Shown one piece after another: positions 25,601-31,925 of a DNA stretch of 64,000 bases (the stretch's first letter is position 1; every line of letters starts with the position of its first letter). Both the position numbers and the translations under genes were made by a program. The stretch is from Nematopogon swammerdamellus (Eukaryota; Arthropoda; Insecta; Lepidoptera; Adelidae): the NCBI GenBank assembly GCA_946902875.1, contig OX336342.1, positions 14,749,523 to 14,813,522 of the forward strand, written 5' to 3'. The notes beneath the pieces are model-generated. The model was not told where the DNA came from, made no database searches, and saw nothing but the letters and a program-made list of their open reading frames with translations.

Positions 25601-28600
25601 GACGTTATCACGTAAAACTATAGTCCGTAAACCGACTTTACAGACAACCATTTTTTTTTATGGAAACTGACACGGTTGGCTACATCACCTACAACATCCG
25701 TGCTGTCAGCCCATAACACCGGGTGAACTAGGTTCCATGTCAGTGCTTCCCTTCATTTCATGTCGGCTACACTGAACTGGACGGAAAACATGAACTATTT
25801 ACATAGCCCTTTCGACCGACGTTTCGCTCAGTGCGGTGGTACCAACCCGGTCGGGATAAACCCTACCACCTAGTAAAGTAAGAAGGGAAGGGACCTACAG
25901 TTTAACGTGGAATCCGAACCAAGATCAGCCTCCAACGGTCGAGCGGTCACCCATCCAAGTACTGTCCGCGTTCAGCCTTGCTTAACAACAGTCTAGCGAC
26001 CGTACCACTGAGCTACCGAGGCTGACGACCTATTACAGTTTCTTTCTGTCGTCACTAGGTGCGATTCCGGTGCTTTCCTTTGGTCGTGTCGGCTGCTTTG
26101 AACTGGACGCGTGAAAGATGAACCTTCATTCAGCGCGGTTGTTGGCTTAACAAGAGACGGGACTTACAGTTTTACATGCAATCTGAATTGCCGCCGCTCG
26201 TTTATGGCATTTGTACGAAAAAAAACTGTTTAGTGAAAACGTTGTTCACACACAGAGGGTTCCGTAGCCATATTTCCCTTCCTGTTGCACGTATAGCGAG
26301 TGTGCGCAGCAATCACGCGGTCGCACTCGCACGTATTTCGCGTTCAGCACGACTTATTTTGTATAGATATATTGAGTCCTTAGTATCACGCCATCTATCG
26401 GTGATCGTTCATGATTTTGTAGTTAAAATTTTCGGTAGATGGCGCTCTTCCACATATCATGATAATTTTATGGTAACCCCCTTATTTTTTTTACTTTTTG
26501 CTTTTGTTATTATTTGTTGGCATATCCGCCATAATAACACATATCCTGTTAAAATTTCAACCGACTACCTGTTACGCTTCAAAAGATACAGCCCTTGGAC
26601 TGACAGACGGACAGACAGACAGTCAGACAGATGAAGTAGGCTTAGTAATAGGCTTCCGTATGGATACAGAATCCTAAAAAGTACAGTTTTCTATCTATAC
26701 CAGGTATAGATAGGATGGGTGGTACAGTACAGATAGGTGGTAGAACGTGACACGATGACATTGAGGTGGTCTACCTCGCCACTTTGCGCGTTATTACATC
26801 TTTTGTGTTTGCGTATTCCTCTTGTTAGAGGCTGGTTACATAGAGCCAGGTGCGCTGAATTGAGGCTTTACTTTATATTCAGAGGCACTCTGAGCCAGCT
26901 GTTGAAACGTTTGTTCTATCTATTGGAGATATTTTTGAGCAAGTTTCTTAATTAGATATTATGTACATATTTTATGGCAATAATAATGCAAGTTTACTAC
27001 TTACATAAGAGTACTGTCAGATCTCTTGCGCGATATTCTTGAGAACGGTGGTCACACATTGAATATCTTCCGATGCAGAATATTATTATGGGTCTGTATT
27101 ATCTTATTATTATTACTTTAAGGGAGCACTTCTCCTTTATCCGCAGCTTTGTTCACGAAACATAATATCTTAGTTAAATTGTTTAAGTTATGTTAAATCA
27201 ATTTAGAAGTGTTCGTCTGTTTAACGATAATAAGGCCAGGGAGGCCAAGTTATATATCAATATTGACGATTTCGTTTACTGTCTTTATCTCTCTCTTCGT
27301 TGTCTCTCCAAATCGTGCAAAAGGGACAACGACAGCTGCAGCTGCAGAGGCTTAATTACCTATAACATAGCAATGAAGCCGACTTTAGGCGCGTGCCTGA
27401 TTAACTCCCCCAAATGTAAACATTTTGTTTTAAATGTTTTTTGTTGTGTTAAGAAGACTGTAGGCTGGGATTGCACGTTTTCGTTTTTTTTTTCTCAAAT
27501 TATGCACTTATACAATATATATTATTTAGAACGCTGTACCCTTGCACTCCCACATGGAGCGCGCGCTCCACTTTTCTTCGACGACCGTTGACTCCCACAT
27601 GGCGCGCGCGCTCCACTTTTTTTTTTTTTTTTTTTATGGAAACTGACACGGTTGGCTACATCACCTACAACGTCCGTGATGTCAGCCCATAACACCGGGT
27701 GAACTAGGTGCCATGTCAGTGCTTCCCCCTTTGATCGTGCCGGCTACACTGAACTGGTCGGAAAACACAAACTATTTACATAGCCGTTTAGACCGACGTT
27801 TCATTCAGTGCGGTGGTACCAACCCGGGCGGGTTAAACCCTACCACCAAGTAAGATTAGGAGGGAAGGGACCTACAGTTTTACGAGGAATCCGAACCTCG
27901 GTCAGCCTCCAACGGTCAGCGGTCACCCATCCAAGTACTGACCGCACCCAGCGTTGCTTAACATTCAATAGCGACAGTTGACTGTCTGCACCACTGAGCT
28001 AACGAGGCTGACAGCTCCACTTATTGCGCGCCTTTTGCGCGCCGCTAGTTATAATTCATTAACAAATTCTACCAATTTTCTACCAAAAAACTGAATACTG
28101 GTATTATTTCTTGGTTAAACTTACTAGTAACTATTCTCAGACACGACTGGGAACACAATCAGCTTCACACAGAAAATAAATATTGAAGTTGACAGAAAAT
28201 AAAATGTCACTTTTGGCAGCTGACATTTCCACTGACACTGGAATAGACAACGATTGTACCCGTAAACGTAGTTCGGTATTCGATAGTTCGTTTCTTTGCG
28301 CTTATTTGGTATGCGATATATAAGGCGAAATTATGCAGTTTTGGTCAGAAAAAATCGAAAAAAAATGTCGAGTGTGTTTTGTTTTGCCTGGAGTTCAAAA
28401 AATCGGTCTGTGCTTCTAAATAAGTGAATCCTGAAGTGTTTGGTATCACTGAACGCGTAATTTCAGTACAAACAAGACTGGATAACGAGTATTGATGGAT
28501 AGATCGATTGAGGCGGGATATTCGAATTTGTGCGGGAGCGCGCGCGCCAAAATTTCGCGTTTTTGAGCGCCGCTAAAAGGGCCTGGGAGCCAAGGGGAGT

Positions 28601-30395
28601 AGGACTATTTAGTACGTCTGAGCGTCAAAGGGTTTAATTAGTGAGAAATAAATGCCTTAAATTAAAAATGTTTGAAAACTATATCTTTTATATAAGTAAA
28701 GTAAAAAAAAAATCTAAAAATTTACAGACATACATAGATCTAAGCAGATTTATTATAGTGAGAGATATAGAGAGATTAATACAGAAAACTTCAGAATCTC
28801 AAGAATATTCCTTAATTTGACTGAGAAAACAGACACGCACCATTGTATGGGAATTGGAAATTTCATTATCCTTATAAATAAGTTCTAACGGTCTAGAAGG
28901 AACAGCGTCTTAAGCGGCGGGTGGTCGAATCCGGTCGGCGTGTACCAATGAGTTTTTTCTGACGAAAAAATTTACGTGCATACCTACACCTGCTGCTTCA
29001 CCGTTCGGAACCGGTGTAAAACTGTAGGTCCCTTCCCTTGCCCCTTACTAGGTGCCTAGGTAGGCTCAAATTGTAGCCGACTGGGTTGATACCACCGTAC
29101 TGGATGTAAGATGGCCGCATAGCAGCCTCGGTTGTGTTCTTCTCTAGTACAGTATAGCCAGCAATCCAGGTAAGTCTCCGGTAAGGCACCTACCTTCTCG
29201 GAGGTGATATTGGCTGGTCGGAGCATGCGCTTTGGCCCCTCCGATTCAGCCACCCATATCGGATTACATAAAAAAAATACCGAAAATTTTCTGTGTAATT
29301 ATTAAGTCATCGATCTACCTACTTTTTTTGTTCTATAAAGCTATCTAAAGTGCGACCAAGGAGAAGCGATACGAAAGTTCATTCACCTAAAACACGACCG
29401 TGGAGTTGACAATATGTATCTATCTCATTCCATCTTGTGCATTTTACATAATGTTTCGTTCTCTCTGTCTCGTTAACTTTGTTTACATTTGGTATCGCTT
29501 CTCCTTGGCCGCACTTTACTAAGGTTTCCGTGTTCACGTGAATATTTTAAAGAATTTTAAATATTGAACCTCCGCCTAACTCACCAACAACGTCCAGGTA
29601 GCCGACTTGACTCTTCATGGGGTCCGTGTTGATCTGGCACATGTACCAGCCGCGGTCCGTCTCGCGCACCTCCCGGATGTGCAGGAACCACGTGCGGTGG
29701 TCGCTGTGCGTCACACCGACGCGCCGGCTCTTCGTGATCACGTGGATGTGGATTGTGAGGATTGTCTGTGTGTCCACGCGCAGCCACGCCACCTGGGACA
29801 AAACATTACATAAGGCAAGACATTCTTGTCCGTCAGTTACTGCCAAAATGTATGGGGAAAGTGAAATAAGGTTTTATGATTTTGAAATAATGTTTTTCAA
29901 AATCATAAAAGTCGGCAGAACGCAGGAGCTTGCGTCACACTAAATGAGATGCAACTGTGAAAAATTTGGAGAGAACACGTCATTGACCGGGTGGCGAAAT
30001 TGGTGACGCGTTTGCGGCTCGCATCAGAGATCCTTCGGAAGTGTCTATAATAAACCTCAGGTGGTTTTTTTTTATTGAAATCCCGATATATGGCGCCGAG
30101 CCGCCCATAAGGTGTCTAATGACACCCATGGACAATTGGTCGTATGGGGGGTTGCGAATGCCATGCCAGCCTGACAGGTGCCTATTCACGCCCCTTTTGA
30201 AGGACCCGAGACTGTACTTGGGGCCGTCGTTAGGTAGCATTAATTTTTTTACTAAAAATAAGTTTTGCGAAGTCTAACCTTTCTGCAGCGAACTAACCTT
30301 GTATGTGGAAAGGTCGTGTACGGTGCACGCGAGGATCGCTTCCCGGCCCACCGGCGCCGTCACGTTCGTGATGGGTGCACTGAAGTCCGGCTCCG
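5336..30395 (-). CDS. Partial gene: three-Ig-domain cell-adhesion protein, DIP/lachesin/IgLON family
   Basis: Six exons in the order 30395..30298, 29792..29585, 15422..15264, 14216..14088, 11997..11860, 5485..5336 join in frame (phases 1-0, 0-1, then 1-1 throughout) to give 293 whole codons plus split codons at both ends. The product has three Ig domains. Each shows the paired cysteines, the core Trp and a [D/N]xGxYxC-type motif: RGWYMC, MGAYLC and FGTYKC. Family knowledge: insect DIPs are neuronal surface receptors that bind Dpr proteins and guide synaptic partner choice; they are often annotated 'lachesin' in moths. Stretches such as INTDPMKSQVGYLDVVVPPD and SEAYPKSINYW are diagnostic of this group. 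The wording around MLIVHFPPVIWIQNQLVG looks closest to the DIP-theta/eta/zeta subgroup, but I cannot settle orthology. Potential N-glycosylation sites are NVT (Ig1), NIS (Ig2) and NIS (Ig3). Signal-peptide and C-terminal exons are not identified. Introns are 505, 14162, 1047, 2090 and 6374 bp. Confidence 0.93.
5486..6464. other. Intronic noncoding sequence
   Basis: Part of the 6.4-kb intron between exons e and f. A small SINE-like scrap ('ggcaagcactgacatgtacc') lies at about 6057-6110. No exon-like sequence was seen. Confidence 0.45.
6465..6605 (+). pseudogene. Decayed fragment of retroelement C-terminal domain
   Basis: It encodes a frameshifted version of FLKQRISMDIQREN, matching SQRISLAIQRANALSVLGTF in the longer copy at 51395-51790 and the copy at 7010-7145. 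Only the last ~40 residues of the domain are detectable. Confidence 0.5.
6606..6896 (-). repeat. Dispersed repeat family A
   Basis: A minus-strand copy: 'ccggccaagtgcgaataggg' at the left, the GGACGG/GACAGA run in the middle and 'gtacggaaacctaaaagt' at the right. Confidence 0.7.
6905..7001 (+). mobile_element. LINE 3' tail
   Basis: 'tgcctagaggcattaagtgt' is followed by 'gtgcaataaatatata' and a (acaat)n tail. The same layout ends the LINE at 62371 (gtgcaataaatat then TTGAT repeats). Confidence 0.6.
7010..7145 (+). pseudogene. Decayed fragment of retroelement C-terminal domain
   Basis: It encodes SRASAVLLKQRISMPSQREN and so on, matching the end of the domain at 51395-51790. It is very short and directly follows the (acaat)n tail at 7001, so this is a second insertion abutting the first. 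Confidence 0.5.
7146..7770. other. Intronic AT-rich sequence
   Basis: No recognised feature; long A/T runs only. Confidence 0.4.
7771..7850 (-). pseudogene. LINE RT C-terminal scrap
   Basis: 'gtctaacgacgcccatgggc' and 'gccggttcgcca' resemble the corresponding part of the fragments at 529-850, 30090-30240 and 56400-56525. Confidence 0.4.
8190..8440 (+). repeat. Dispersed repeat family A, 5' portion
   Basis: It shows 'cgtaccccgtatggaagcct' and 'attactaaac', then the TCTGTCTG/TCCGTCCG run, 'gaaccgtaatagcg' and 'ggacttaacaaaaaat'. The 3' module is degraded. Confidence 0.7.
8590..8735 (+). mobile_element. Diverged SINE 3' fragment
   Basis: 'ttcagtgtagccgacacgag', 'caaagggaaccact' and 'aggtgatgtagccaacca' are recognisable but altered. 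It contains a short insertion near 8690. Confidence 0.6.
8801..9127. mobile_element. hAT-type MITE with 8-bp target-site duplication
   Basis: Terminal inverted repeats are CAGTGGCGG(T/C)GCTA at 8801-8814 and its reverse complement at 9114-9127. The element is flanked on both sides by GTCATTGA (8793-8800 and 9128-9135), an exact 8-bp target duplication. An 8-bp duplication and CAGTGGCG-type ends are features of hAT transposons. The 327-bp interior has no transposase coding. It sits in the Ig-gene intron between exons e and f. Confidence 0.85.
9464..9590 (-). repeat. Dispersed repeat family B (fragment)
   Basis: 'catcaagatctaccattatg', 'ccaaatttcaag' and 'gacggacacgggagtgaact' match 17160-17306, and less fully 35615-35695 and (reverse) 47188-47330. 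It is a second interspersed family related to A by the GACGGACA run. Confidence 0.55.
9601..9970 (-). mobile_element. SINE, near full length
   Basis: A minus-strand copy with the tail at the left (T-run then atggaaaatgacacggttgg) and the tRNA-like head ending near 9970 (gagctaccgaagctgac). The short word agttct occurs just outside both ends and may be the target duplication. Confidence 0.85.
9971..11040. other. Intronic noncoding sequence
   Basis: Part of the intron between exons e and f. I see no exon signal; 10080-10350 has moderate GC but no family match I can name. Confidence 0.4.
11041..11253 (+). mobile_element. LINE 3'-end remnant with (TCTA)n tail
   Basis: It shows 'cattcccacactcaagtc', 'caaacatccaaaggttgact', 'ggataagtccgcctttgccc' and 'gagcaataaagtatt', then (tcta)n. 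The same tail occurs at 19889-20073 and, split by another LINE, at 59165-59238 plus 62372-62516. Confidence 0.75.
11860..11997 (-). CDS. Ig gene exon e: first half of Ig domain 3
   Basis: This 138-nt exon encodes PPVIWIQNQLVGAAKGTDLV, LECMSEAYPKSINYWTRESG and EIVPQ plus one base. It supplies the first Ig3 cysteine (LECMSE) and the core Trp (INYWTRE). The acceptor is TTCTGTGGACAG|TT and the donor is CAGG|GTATGT. The AYPKSINYW block is one of the most conserved segments in DIP Ig3 domains. The next intron (6.4 kb) contains a SINE, a hAT MITE and LINE tails. Confidence 0.95.
12005..12150 (-). mobile_element. LINE/SINE 3' tail with (AAATC)n
   Basis: The repeats 'caaatcaaataaaatcaaat' followed by 'catttattaattcaggcact' read on the minus strand as a polyadenylation-type tail ending in GATTT repeats. 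It starts only about 10 bp from the acceptor side of exon e (11997). Confidence 0.5.
12374..12409. repeat. Short perfect hairpin
   Basis: TGGAGCTGAATGGA is followed after a few bases by its complement TCCATTCAGCTCCA. It lies in the intron between exons d and e and is not obviously part of a terminator or element. Confidence 0.6.
12410..13538. other. Intronic noncoding sequence
   Basis: No repeat family recognised. The mixed GC block at 12470-12900 shows no conserved reading frame. Confidence 0.4.
13539..13976 (+). repeat. Dispersed repeat family A, near complete
   Basis: It runs from 'tttttagggttccgtatccg' through the TCTGTCTG/TCCGTCCG run and 'gaaccgtaataggtagccgg' to 'gcgagttcgactcgcacttg' and 'gccggttttt'. 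It is the most complete copy here, ending about 110 bp from exon d. Confidence 0.8.
14088..14216 (-). CDS. Ig gene exon d: second half of Ig domain 2
   Basis: This 129-nt exon reads SSVEGPVLNISRVSRQNMGA, YLCIASNGIPPTVSKRIMLI and VH. It supplies the second Ig2 cysteine (AYLCIAS) and an NIS glycosylation site. The acceptor is GGTTGTTACAG|TA and the donor is CACT|GTGAGC. The split codon T+TT gives Phe across the junction, producing VHFPPVIW, which is typical of DIPs. About 110 bp downstream on the coding strand, in the next intron, lies the end of a dispersed repeat (13539-13976). Confidence 0.95.
14778..15261 (+). mobile_element. SINE (long form) abutting splice donor of exon c
   Basis: A plus-strand SINE with an extra 5' segment (14778-14888: ggggtcggtacttaaaaaga, agtcgactaagagaagg), the tRNA-like head (14890), the 5S-like segment (ggtcagtttttggatgggtg), the 3' module and an A-rich tail ending at 15261. 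The six bases ACCTTG lie immediately outside both ends (14772-14777 and 15262-15267) and are the probable target duplication. On the coding strand this is CAAGGT, the exon-c donor junction itself. Confidence 0.85.
15264..15422 (-). CDS. Ig gene exon c: first half of Ig domain 2
   Basis: This 159-nt exon encodes PPDILDRGTSADQAVREGAS, then SLTCAAVGAPQPQITWRREH and SEPITLANGLQ. It supplies the first Ig2 cysteine and the core Trp (ITWRRE). The acceptor is TCTCCCAG|TG. The donor is CAAG|GTTTAT, which is poor at +3 to +6. Joined to the next exon it gives LANGLQ-V-SSVEGP, the expected family sequence, so the junction is right despite the weak donor. The weak intronic bases are the A-rich tail of a SINE inserted at this exact site (see the findings). 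Confidence 0.93.
15423..16129. other. Start of 14.2-kb intron, noncoding
   Basis: Contains a T-run at 15807-15823 and a retroelement-tail-like piece 'ggcggacttattgcaagaat' at 15970-16020. Otherwise nothing is recognised. Confidence 0.4.
16130..16340. promoter_or_regulatory. GC-rich block with a CRE-like site
   Basis: A single-copy-looking GC-rich stretch inside the large intron. It holds the palindrome TGACGTCA (CRE consensus) near 16197 and a GGGGCGG box near 16166. There is no TATA box or conserved reading frame. It could be an enhancer or alternative promoter, but this is inference from composition only. Confidence 0.25.
16581..16683. repeat. Perfect palindrome, 50-bp arms, 3-bp spacer
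   Basis: Arms 16581-16630 and 16634-16683 are exact reverse complements around AAT. The arm is the 3' module of repeat family A (gagtgcgagtcggactcgtg...ccgaggg), turned back on itself. Confidence 0.95.
16690..16772. repeat. Perfect palindrome, 41-bp arms, 1-bp centre
   Basis: Arms 16690-16730 and 16732-16772 are exact reverse complements (cgttattttcgatttatttt... / ...aaaataacg). It begins 7 bp after the previous palindrome ends. Its sequence is not part of repeat family A. Confidence 0.95.
17160..17306 (-). repeat. Dispersed repeat family B
   Basis: 'gtgcgtcatcaagaactatt', 'ccaaatttcaagatc', 'gagtgatctttttgagagta' and 'ggtacggaaccctaaaaa'. Related copies are at 9464, 35615 and 47188 (opposite strand). 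Confidence 0.6.
17455..17895 (-). mobile_element. SINE (long form)
   Basis: Poly-T at the left, the full 3' and central modules, a 5S-like segment that is shortened (cggtcatccatcagtaaact), the tRNA-like head, then the extra 5' segment to 'ccgaccccacacggtac' at about 17895, as in the copies at 14778 and 40866. Confidence 0.85.
18000..18260. promoter_or_regulatory. CpG-rich single-copy-looking block
   Basis: A CG-dense stretch (cgacgcgggataaaacgcgt; cctcgcgctcgcgcgg; gcgccgcgcgctgtcgacgc) in the large intron, with no repeat match and no convincing reading frame. Possible intronic promoter or enhancer; low confidence. Confidence 0.2.
18659..18682. repeat. (ATAC)n microsatellite
   Basis: 'atacatacatacatacacat', a short tetranucleotide run. 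Family-B-like scraps (gggtccgtcaccaaa; tctgtctgtctt) lie just before it at 18420-18485. Confidence 0.6.
19138..19410 (-). pseudogene. RTE-type LINE 3'-end fragment
   Basis: Minus-strand reading KLKWQWAGRVSRSDDDSWSN is typical of the RTE (BovB-like) RT C terminus (KWQWAGH.AR..D.RW). After a frameshift it ends RRTYVQQWTLTR. The left edge carries a CAGT repeat (cagtcagtcggtcagtcag), as expected for the RTE tail on this strand. A second copy is at 21690-21935. Confidence 0.75.
19492..19745 (-). mobile_element. Diverged SINE copy
   Basis: 'aggtgccatgtcagtgcttc', 'tgccggctatatttaaatgg' and 'cagtgcggttgtaccaatct' are recognisable. The head is mostly lost. Confidence 0.65.
19889..20073 (+). mobile_element. 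LINE 3'-end remnant with (TCTA)n tail
   Basis: Same family as 11041-11253: 'caaacatccaaaggttgact', 'ggataagtccgcctttgcac', 'gagcaataaagag' and (tcta)n. Confidence 0.75.
20080..20390 (+). pseudogene. LINE RT C-terminal fragment
   Basis: A short open frame (20081-20305) reads RETQLPFVVDIGLL, then SKSFLCRTARVWNCLPASVF and NLGVFKPRINGL. This is the C terminus of a non-LTR RT protein ('R.WN.LP' motif). The noncoding continuation 'ttgactgcaccatcggtctg' lies to about 20390. It starts right after the TCTA tail, so it is a separate truncated insertion. Confidence 0.7.
20779..20890 (+). promoter_or_regulatory. Candidate core promoter (TATAAATA in GC-rich context)
   Basis: A textbook TATA box, TATAAATA, at 20779-20786 is followed by a CG-rich, single-copy-looking 90 bp with an initiator-like TTCAG near 20821. 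It is antisense to the Ig gene and inside its largest intron. The only ATG-led frame downstream is trivial (starting near 20871, MNRLLCKHTIFVL). It could start a noncoding RNA or be a remnant of an element's promoter. Confidence 0.3.
20985..21200 (-). mobile_element. LINE 3' tail with pentamer repeat
   Basis: On the minus strand: 'ccaaaggttgactggaagaa', 'gataagttcgcctttgcgca', 'tgcaataaagagtttctatt', then (TTCTA/TTCTG)n to about 21000. This is a different family from the TCTA-tailed one but shares the conserved hairpin-like block. Confidence 0.7.
21690..21935 (-). pseudogene. RTE-type LINE 3'-end fragment (second copy)
   Basis: 'caatgctggacatacgcctc', 'gacgtactggacgtcttcgt', 'cccacctggctgatggtctt' and 'gcccagcccactgccacca' parallel 19138-19410. 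No intact frame. Confidence 0.75.
22008..22368 (+). mobile_element. SINE, near full length
   Basis: It runs from gtcagcctcagtagctcagt to 'gccaagcatgtcagtttcca' plus an A-run. It contains the tRNA-like A box, the 5S-like 'cagtacttggatgggtgacc', a B-box-like ggttcggattcc and the full 3' module. Confidence 0.9.
22369..23079. other. Intronic noncoding sequence
   Basis: AT-rich, with no recognised element. Confidence 0.4.
23080..23210 (+). pseudogene. LINE 3' scrap
   Basis: 'gagggtggtttcgtgaggag' ... 'gagaacagccatccctgccg' matches the noncoding 3' part at 20310-20390 and, reversed, 57800-57890. Confidence 0.45.
23319..23531 (+). mobile_element. Partial SINE with local rearrangement
   Basis: It starts at the B-box-distal 'aactgtaggtcccttccctt' and lacks the head. 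Near 23420-23475 the word 'ttcacccggtattatgggct' is followed by short inverted and repeated pieces, then the 3' module and a long A-run. Confidence 0.7.
23838..24090 (+). repeat. Dispersed repeat family A, internally deleted
   Basis: 'tttttagggttccgtacg' at the left and 'ggtacggaaccctcggtgcg' plus 'cgactcgcacttggccg' at the right. The TCTGTCCG run is missing. Confidence 0.7.
24395..25015 (+). pseudogene. Penelope-like element 3' end with GIY-YIG endonuclease fragment
   Basis: The open frame from about 24403 to 24892 reads KSYIGQTKRSIAERISEHIR, then SAIVEHVDSG, HWIRFDQVKILATEKRLFPR and RESIEISMHANFNREDSYRL. YIGQT is the second half of the GIY-YIG signature. R.SEH, the RES.EI glutamate and FNRED are hallmarks of the endonuclease domain of Penelope-like retroelements. 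The copy is 5'-truncated inside the signature, so the GIY half and the whole RT are missing. After the stop there is a 3' UTR with caataaagaattatg. The surviving frame is free of stops, suggesting a fairly young insertion. Confidence 0.85.
25016..25650. other. Unassigned GC-richer sequence
   Basis: 25080-25500 is GC-richer than its surroundings and has a 116-codon minus-strand open frame (start at 25438) rich in Arg and Ser, with no motif I recognise. No splice context ties it to the Ig gene. It may be an unlabelled mobile-element fragment. Confidence 0.25.
25651..26026 (-). mobile_element. SINE, full length
   Basis: T-run, 'atggaaactgacacggttgg' at the left and 'gagctaccgaggctgac' at the right. 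The 5S-like segment is present (cacccatccaagtactgtcc; ttgcttaacaac). Confidence 0.9.
26045..26190 (-). mobile_element. Diverged SINE scrap
   Basis: 'gctttcctttggtcgtgtcg', 'gctgctttgaactggac' and 'attcagcgcggttgttggct' follow immediately after the previous copy. Confidence 0.5.
26250..26680 (-). repeat. Dispersed repeat family A
   Basis: Its middle and right parts read 'cataatatgataattttatg'-like AT sequence, 'ccgccataataacacatatc', 'ctgttaaaatttcaaccgac', the GACAGACGGACAGACAGACA run and 'aatcctaaaaagt'. Confidence 0.65.
26690..27609. other. Intronic noncoding sequence
   Basis: AT-rich with short GC words. The words 'cccacatggagcgcgcgctc' and 'cccacatggcgcgcgcgctc' are repeated at 27546 and 27595, a short direct repeat just before the next SINE. 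Confidence 0.4.
27619..28013 (-). mobile_element. SINE, full length, with target-site duplication
   Basis: The 9-bp word GCTCCACTT flanks the element on both sides (27610-27618 and 28014-28022). The left end is a 17-bp T-run (A tail on the minus strand); the right end is 'gagctaacgaggctgac'. This copy best defines the element's limits: about 395 bp with the tail. Confidence 0.92.
28023..29009. other. Intronic noncoding sequence
   Basis: A possible TATATAAGG near 28317 with TCAG about 30 bp on is the only promoter-like feature. I do not rely on it. Confidence 0.3.
29010..29277 (+). mobile_element. SINE-related element, diverged
   Basis: 'gtaaaactgtaggtcccttc', 'taccaccgtactggatgtaa' and 'ccatatcggattac' followed by A-run. 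The modules follow the SINE order but the sequence differs, so it is a subfamily or a cousin. It lies about 310 bp beyond the donor of exon b. Confidence 0.5.
29585..29792 (-). CDS. Ig gene exon b: second half of Ig domain 1
   Basis: This 208-nt exon starts VAWLRVDTQTILTIH and ends INTDPMKSQVGYLDVV plus one base. The core Trp of Ig1 is in VAW and the second cysteine is in GWYMCQIN. In Dpr and DIP proteins the Ig1 domain forms the heterophilic binding face. The acceptor is TTTTGTCCCAG and the donor is GTTG|GTGAGT, a strong match to consensus. Codon use is very GC-rich at third positions compared with the AT-rich surroundings, which also marks it as real coding sequence. The 14.2-kb intron that follows is the largest I can bound. 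Confidence 0.95.
29872..29910. repeat. Perfect 16-bp-arm hairpin in the Ig1 intron
   Basis: TTTTATGATTTTGAAA (29872-29887) and its reverse complement (29895-29910) with a 7-bp loop, about 80 bp upstream of the exon-b acceptor. It could form in the pre-mRNA; no function is claimed. Confidence 0.7.
29980..30240 (-). pseudogene. LINE RT C-terminal fragment inside a 505-bp intron
   Basis: The minus strand reads PKYSLGSFKRGVNRHLSGWH, then GIRNPPYDQ, the conserved C-terminal end of the same LINE group as 529-850 and 58880-58985. It makes up half of the small intron between exons a and b. Confidence 0.7.
30298..30395 (-). CDS. Ig gene exon a: first half of Ig domain 1
   Basis: This 98-nt exon reads EPDFSAPITNVTAPVGREAI and then LACTVHDLSTYK. 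It carries the first Ig1 cysteine and an NVT glycosylation site. The acceptor reads TTTGTCCGCAG before CG-GAG; the donor is AAG|GTTAGT. It begins two bases into a codon, so the upstream exon must end with one extra base. It ends on a codon boundary, which fits the phase-0 start of the next exon. It is the most 5' coding exon I can support; the start Met and signal peptide are further upstream. Confidence 0.9.
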
Positions 30396-31789
30396 CTGCG
30401 GACAAACAAACCGACAATAATTATAGTGCTTTTATAAGTACTCGATATAATGTTGGAAGAATTTGTGAAATAAACTAGGAGAATCTATAGGAGGAAGCTG
30501 TTGCAAATACCTACTAGTTTTAATCAAATTATAAATAAATAAAAACTAAAATAGGTACCCAATCCTGCAATGTGTCAAGGATATAGCTGAAATTAATAAA
30601 CCATGAGTTTTCTTTGACTTATTATGACATTGTTACATGAGCAAGTTTATCGTCGCTACGGGTAGTTCGTAGAGGGTCTACGACTTTGTAGATCTACGAA
30701 TGTGTGAAAGTAGATTATCAAATATTTAAAATGTACCGCTAAAATATAAGCGTGAAATAATAACAAATTAATATTAATAAGATAAGTGTAGTCAAATTAT
30801 TGTGAAATCAAATTGAGAAGTAGATGGAGAAAGTAGGAAATGAAACACTCAACATTCGCCACCTAATTCCAAATTGAAACAAATCTGCCGGCGAACACTT
30901 CACTAAAATGAAAATCACAGCCTGAAATGAACAGATATCATATTTGAAAAGTTCGGACTAAGCATTTGACTGCCGGCGCGCAGGCTGTGTTTCCTGAAGA
31001 TGAGGCTTCTCCGGCAGGCTACGCTCTGGCGGCCACGGTGCCGTCTAACGACCCGCAACACCTCCGCCGTAACTTAATTCAGCGGCGAAATTAGAGGCTT
31101 TGAACCTTAAAGACTTCGCTTAAAAAGAAAGCTTTTAAAATAATCAGACTCAATGTGGCCTTAAAATAAAAAAAAATCTGGCGTAAATCCAGGTCAGTCG
31201 AAACGAATGCTGCCAGTATACATTACAAGAGAAAAATATGTTCGGTGGGTTCATAATCCAATTACCATCCATCTTGAAGAAGGATGTTTTCAAATATTTA
31301 ATAGATATGTACATTTTCTCAATATAATACTATTAACATAAACAAATTAAACTGCTATAAAAATCCAAATCATATCTTCTTCAGCAAGATAAAAAAACTT
31401 GTTAAGAACCCGATGCGATTTTCTCTATAACTTGTTTTATGTTTAAGATTCCTTTATAATTAACTTTATAATTAACACAAAATAGTGTTCATGCCGTAAA
31501 GCATAAAGCTAAATGAGCTGTTCATTCAAGTCATCTAAAGCACACTACGATAAATAATTATTTTTTGTTTATTTACATTTTGTTGTGGAAATATCGCCTC
31601 GAGCAGAGCAAACTTGATACATTATTTATTACTGTTTATACAATTTCAATATTATTAAACGGTTTTATATTTTAAATAGAGTAATCTAGGCTACTTAAGA
31701 GCTTTGCAACGATATATCACTCGACCTATTAGAAAGGTATTTATTTTCAACTACATGTTTGCGGCCCCTGTCAAATATAGTTGAGGACT
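30396..31789. other. Upstream intron or flank, noncoding
   Basis: No signal-peptide exon found here. 30970-31060 is GC-richer (ccggcgcgcaggctgtgttt...ctccggcaggctacgctctg) but has no splice-compatible frame that I could support. Confidence 0.4.
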
Positions 31790-31925
31790 TTGCTTCCAAG
31801 TTTCACGAAAGTCTCTCAAGTCGTTTAGTAGCTACACACTTGACATACAAATGGACGGACAGACGTCACCTCACCGATTTTATAAGGTTCTAGTCAACGA
31901 CACTGACTACGGAACCCTAAAAATG
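31790..31925 (-). repeat. Dispersed repeat family B fragment
   Basis: 'aagtttcacgaaagtctctc', 'ggacggacagacgtcacctc' and 'gactacggaaccctaaaaa'. Confidence 0.5.
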
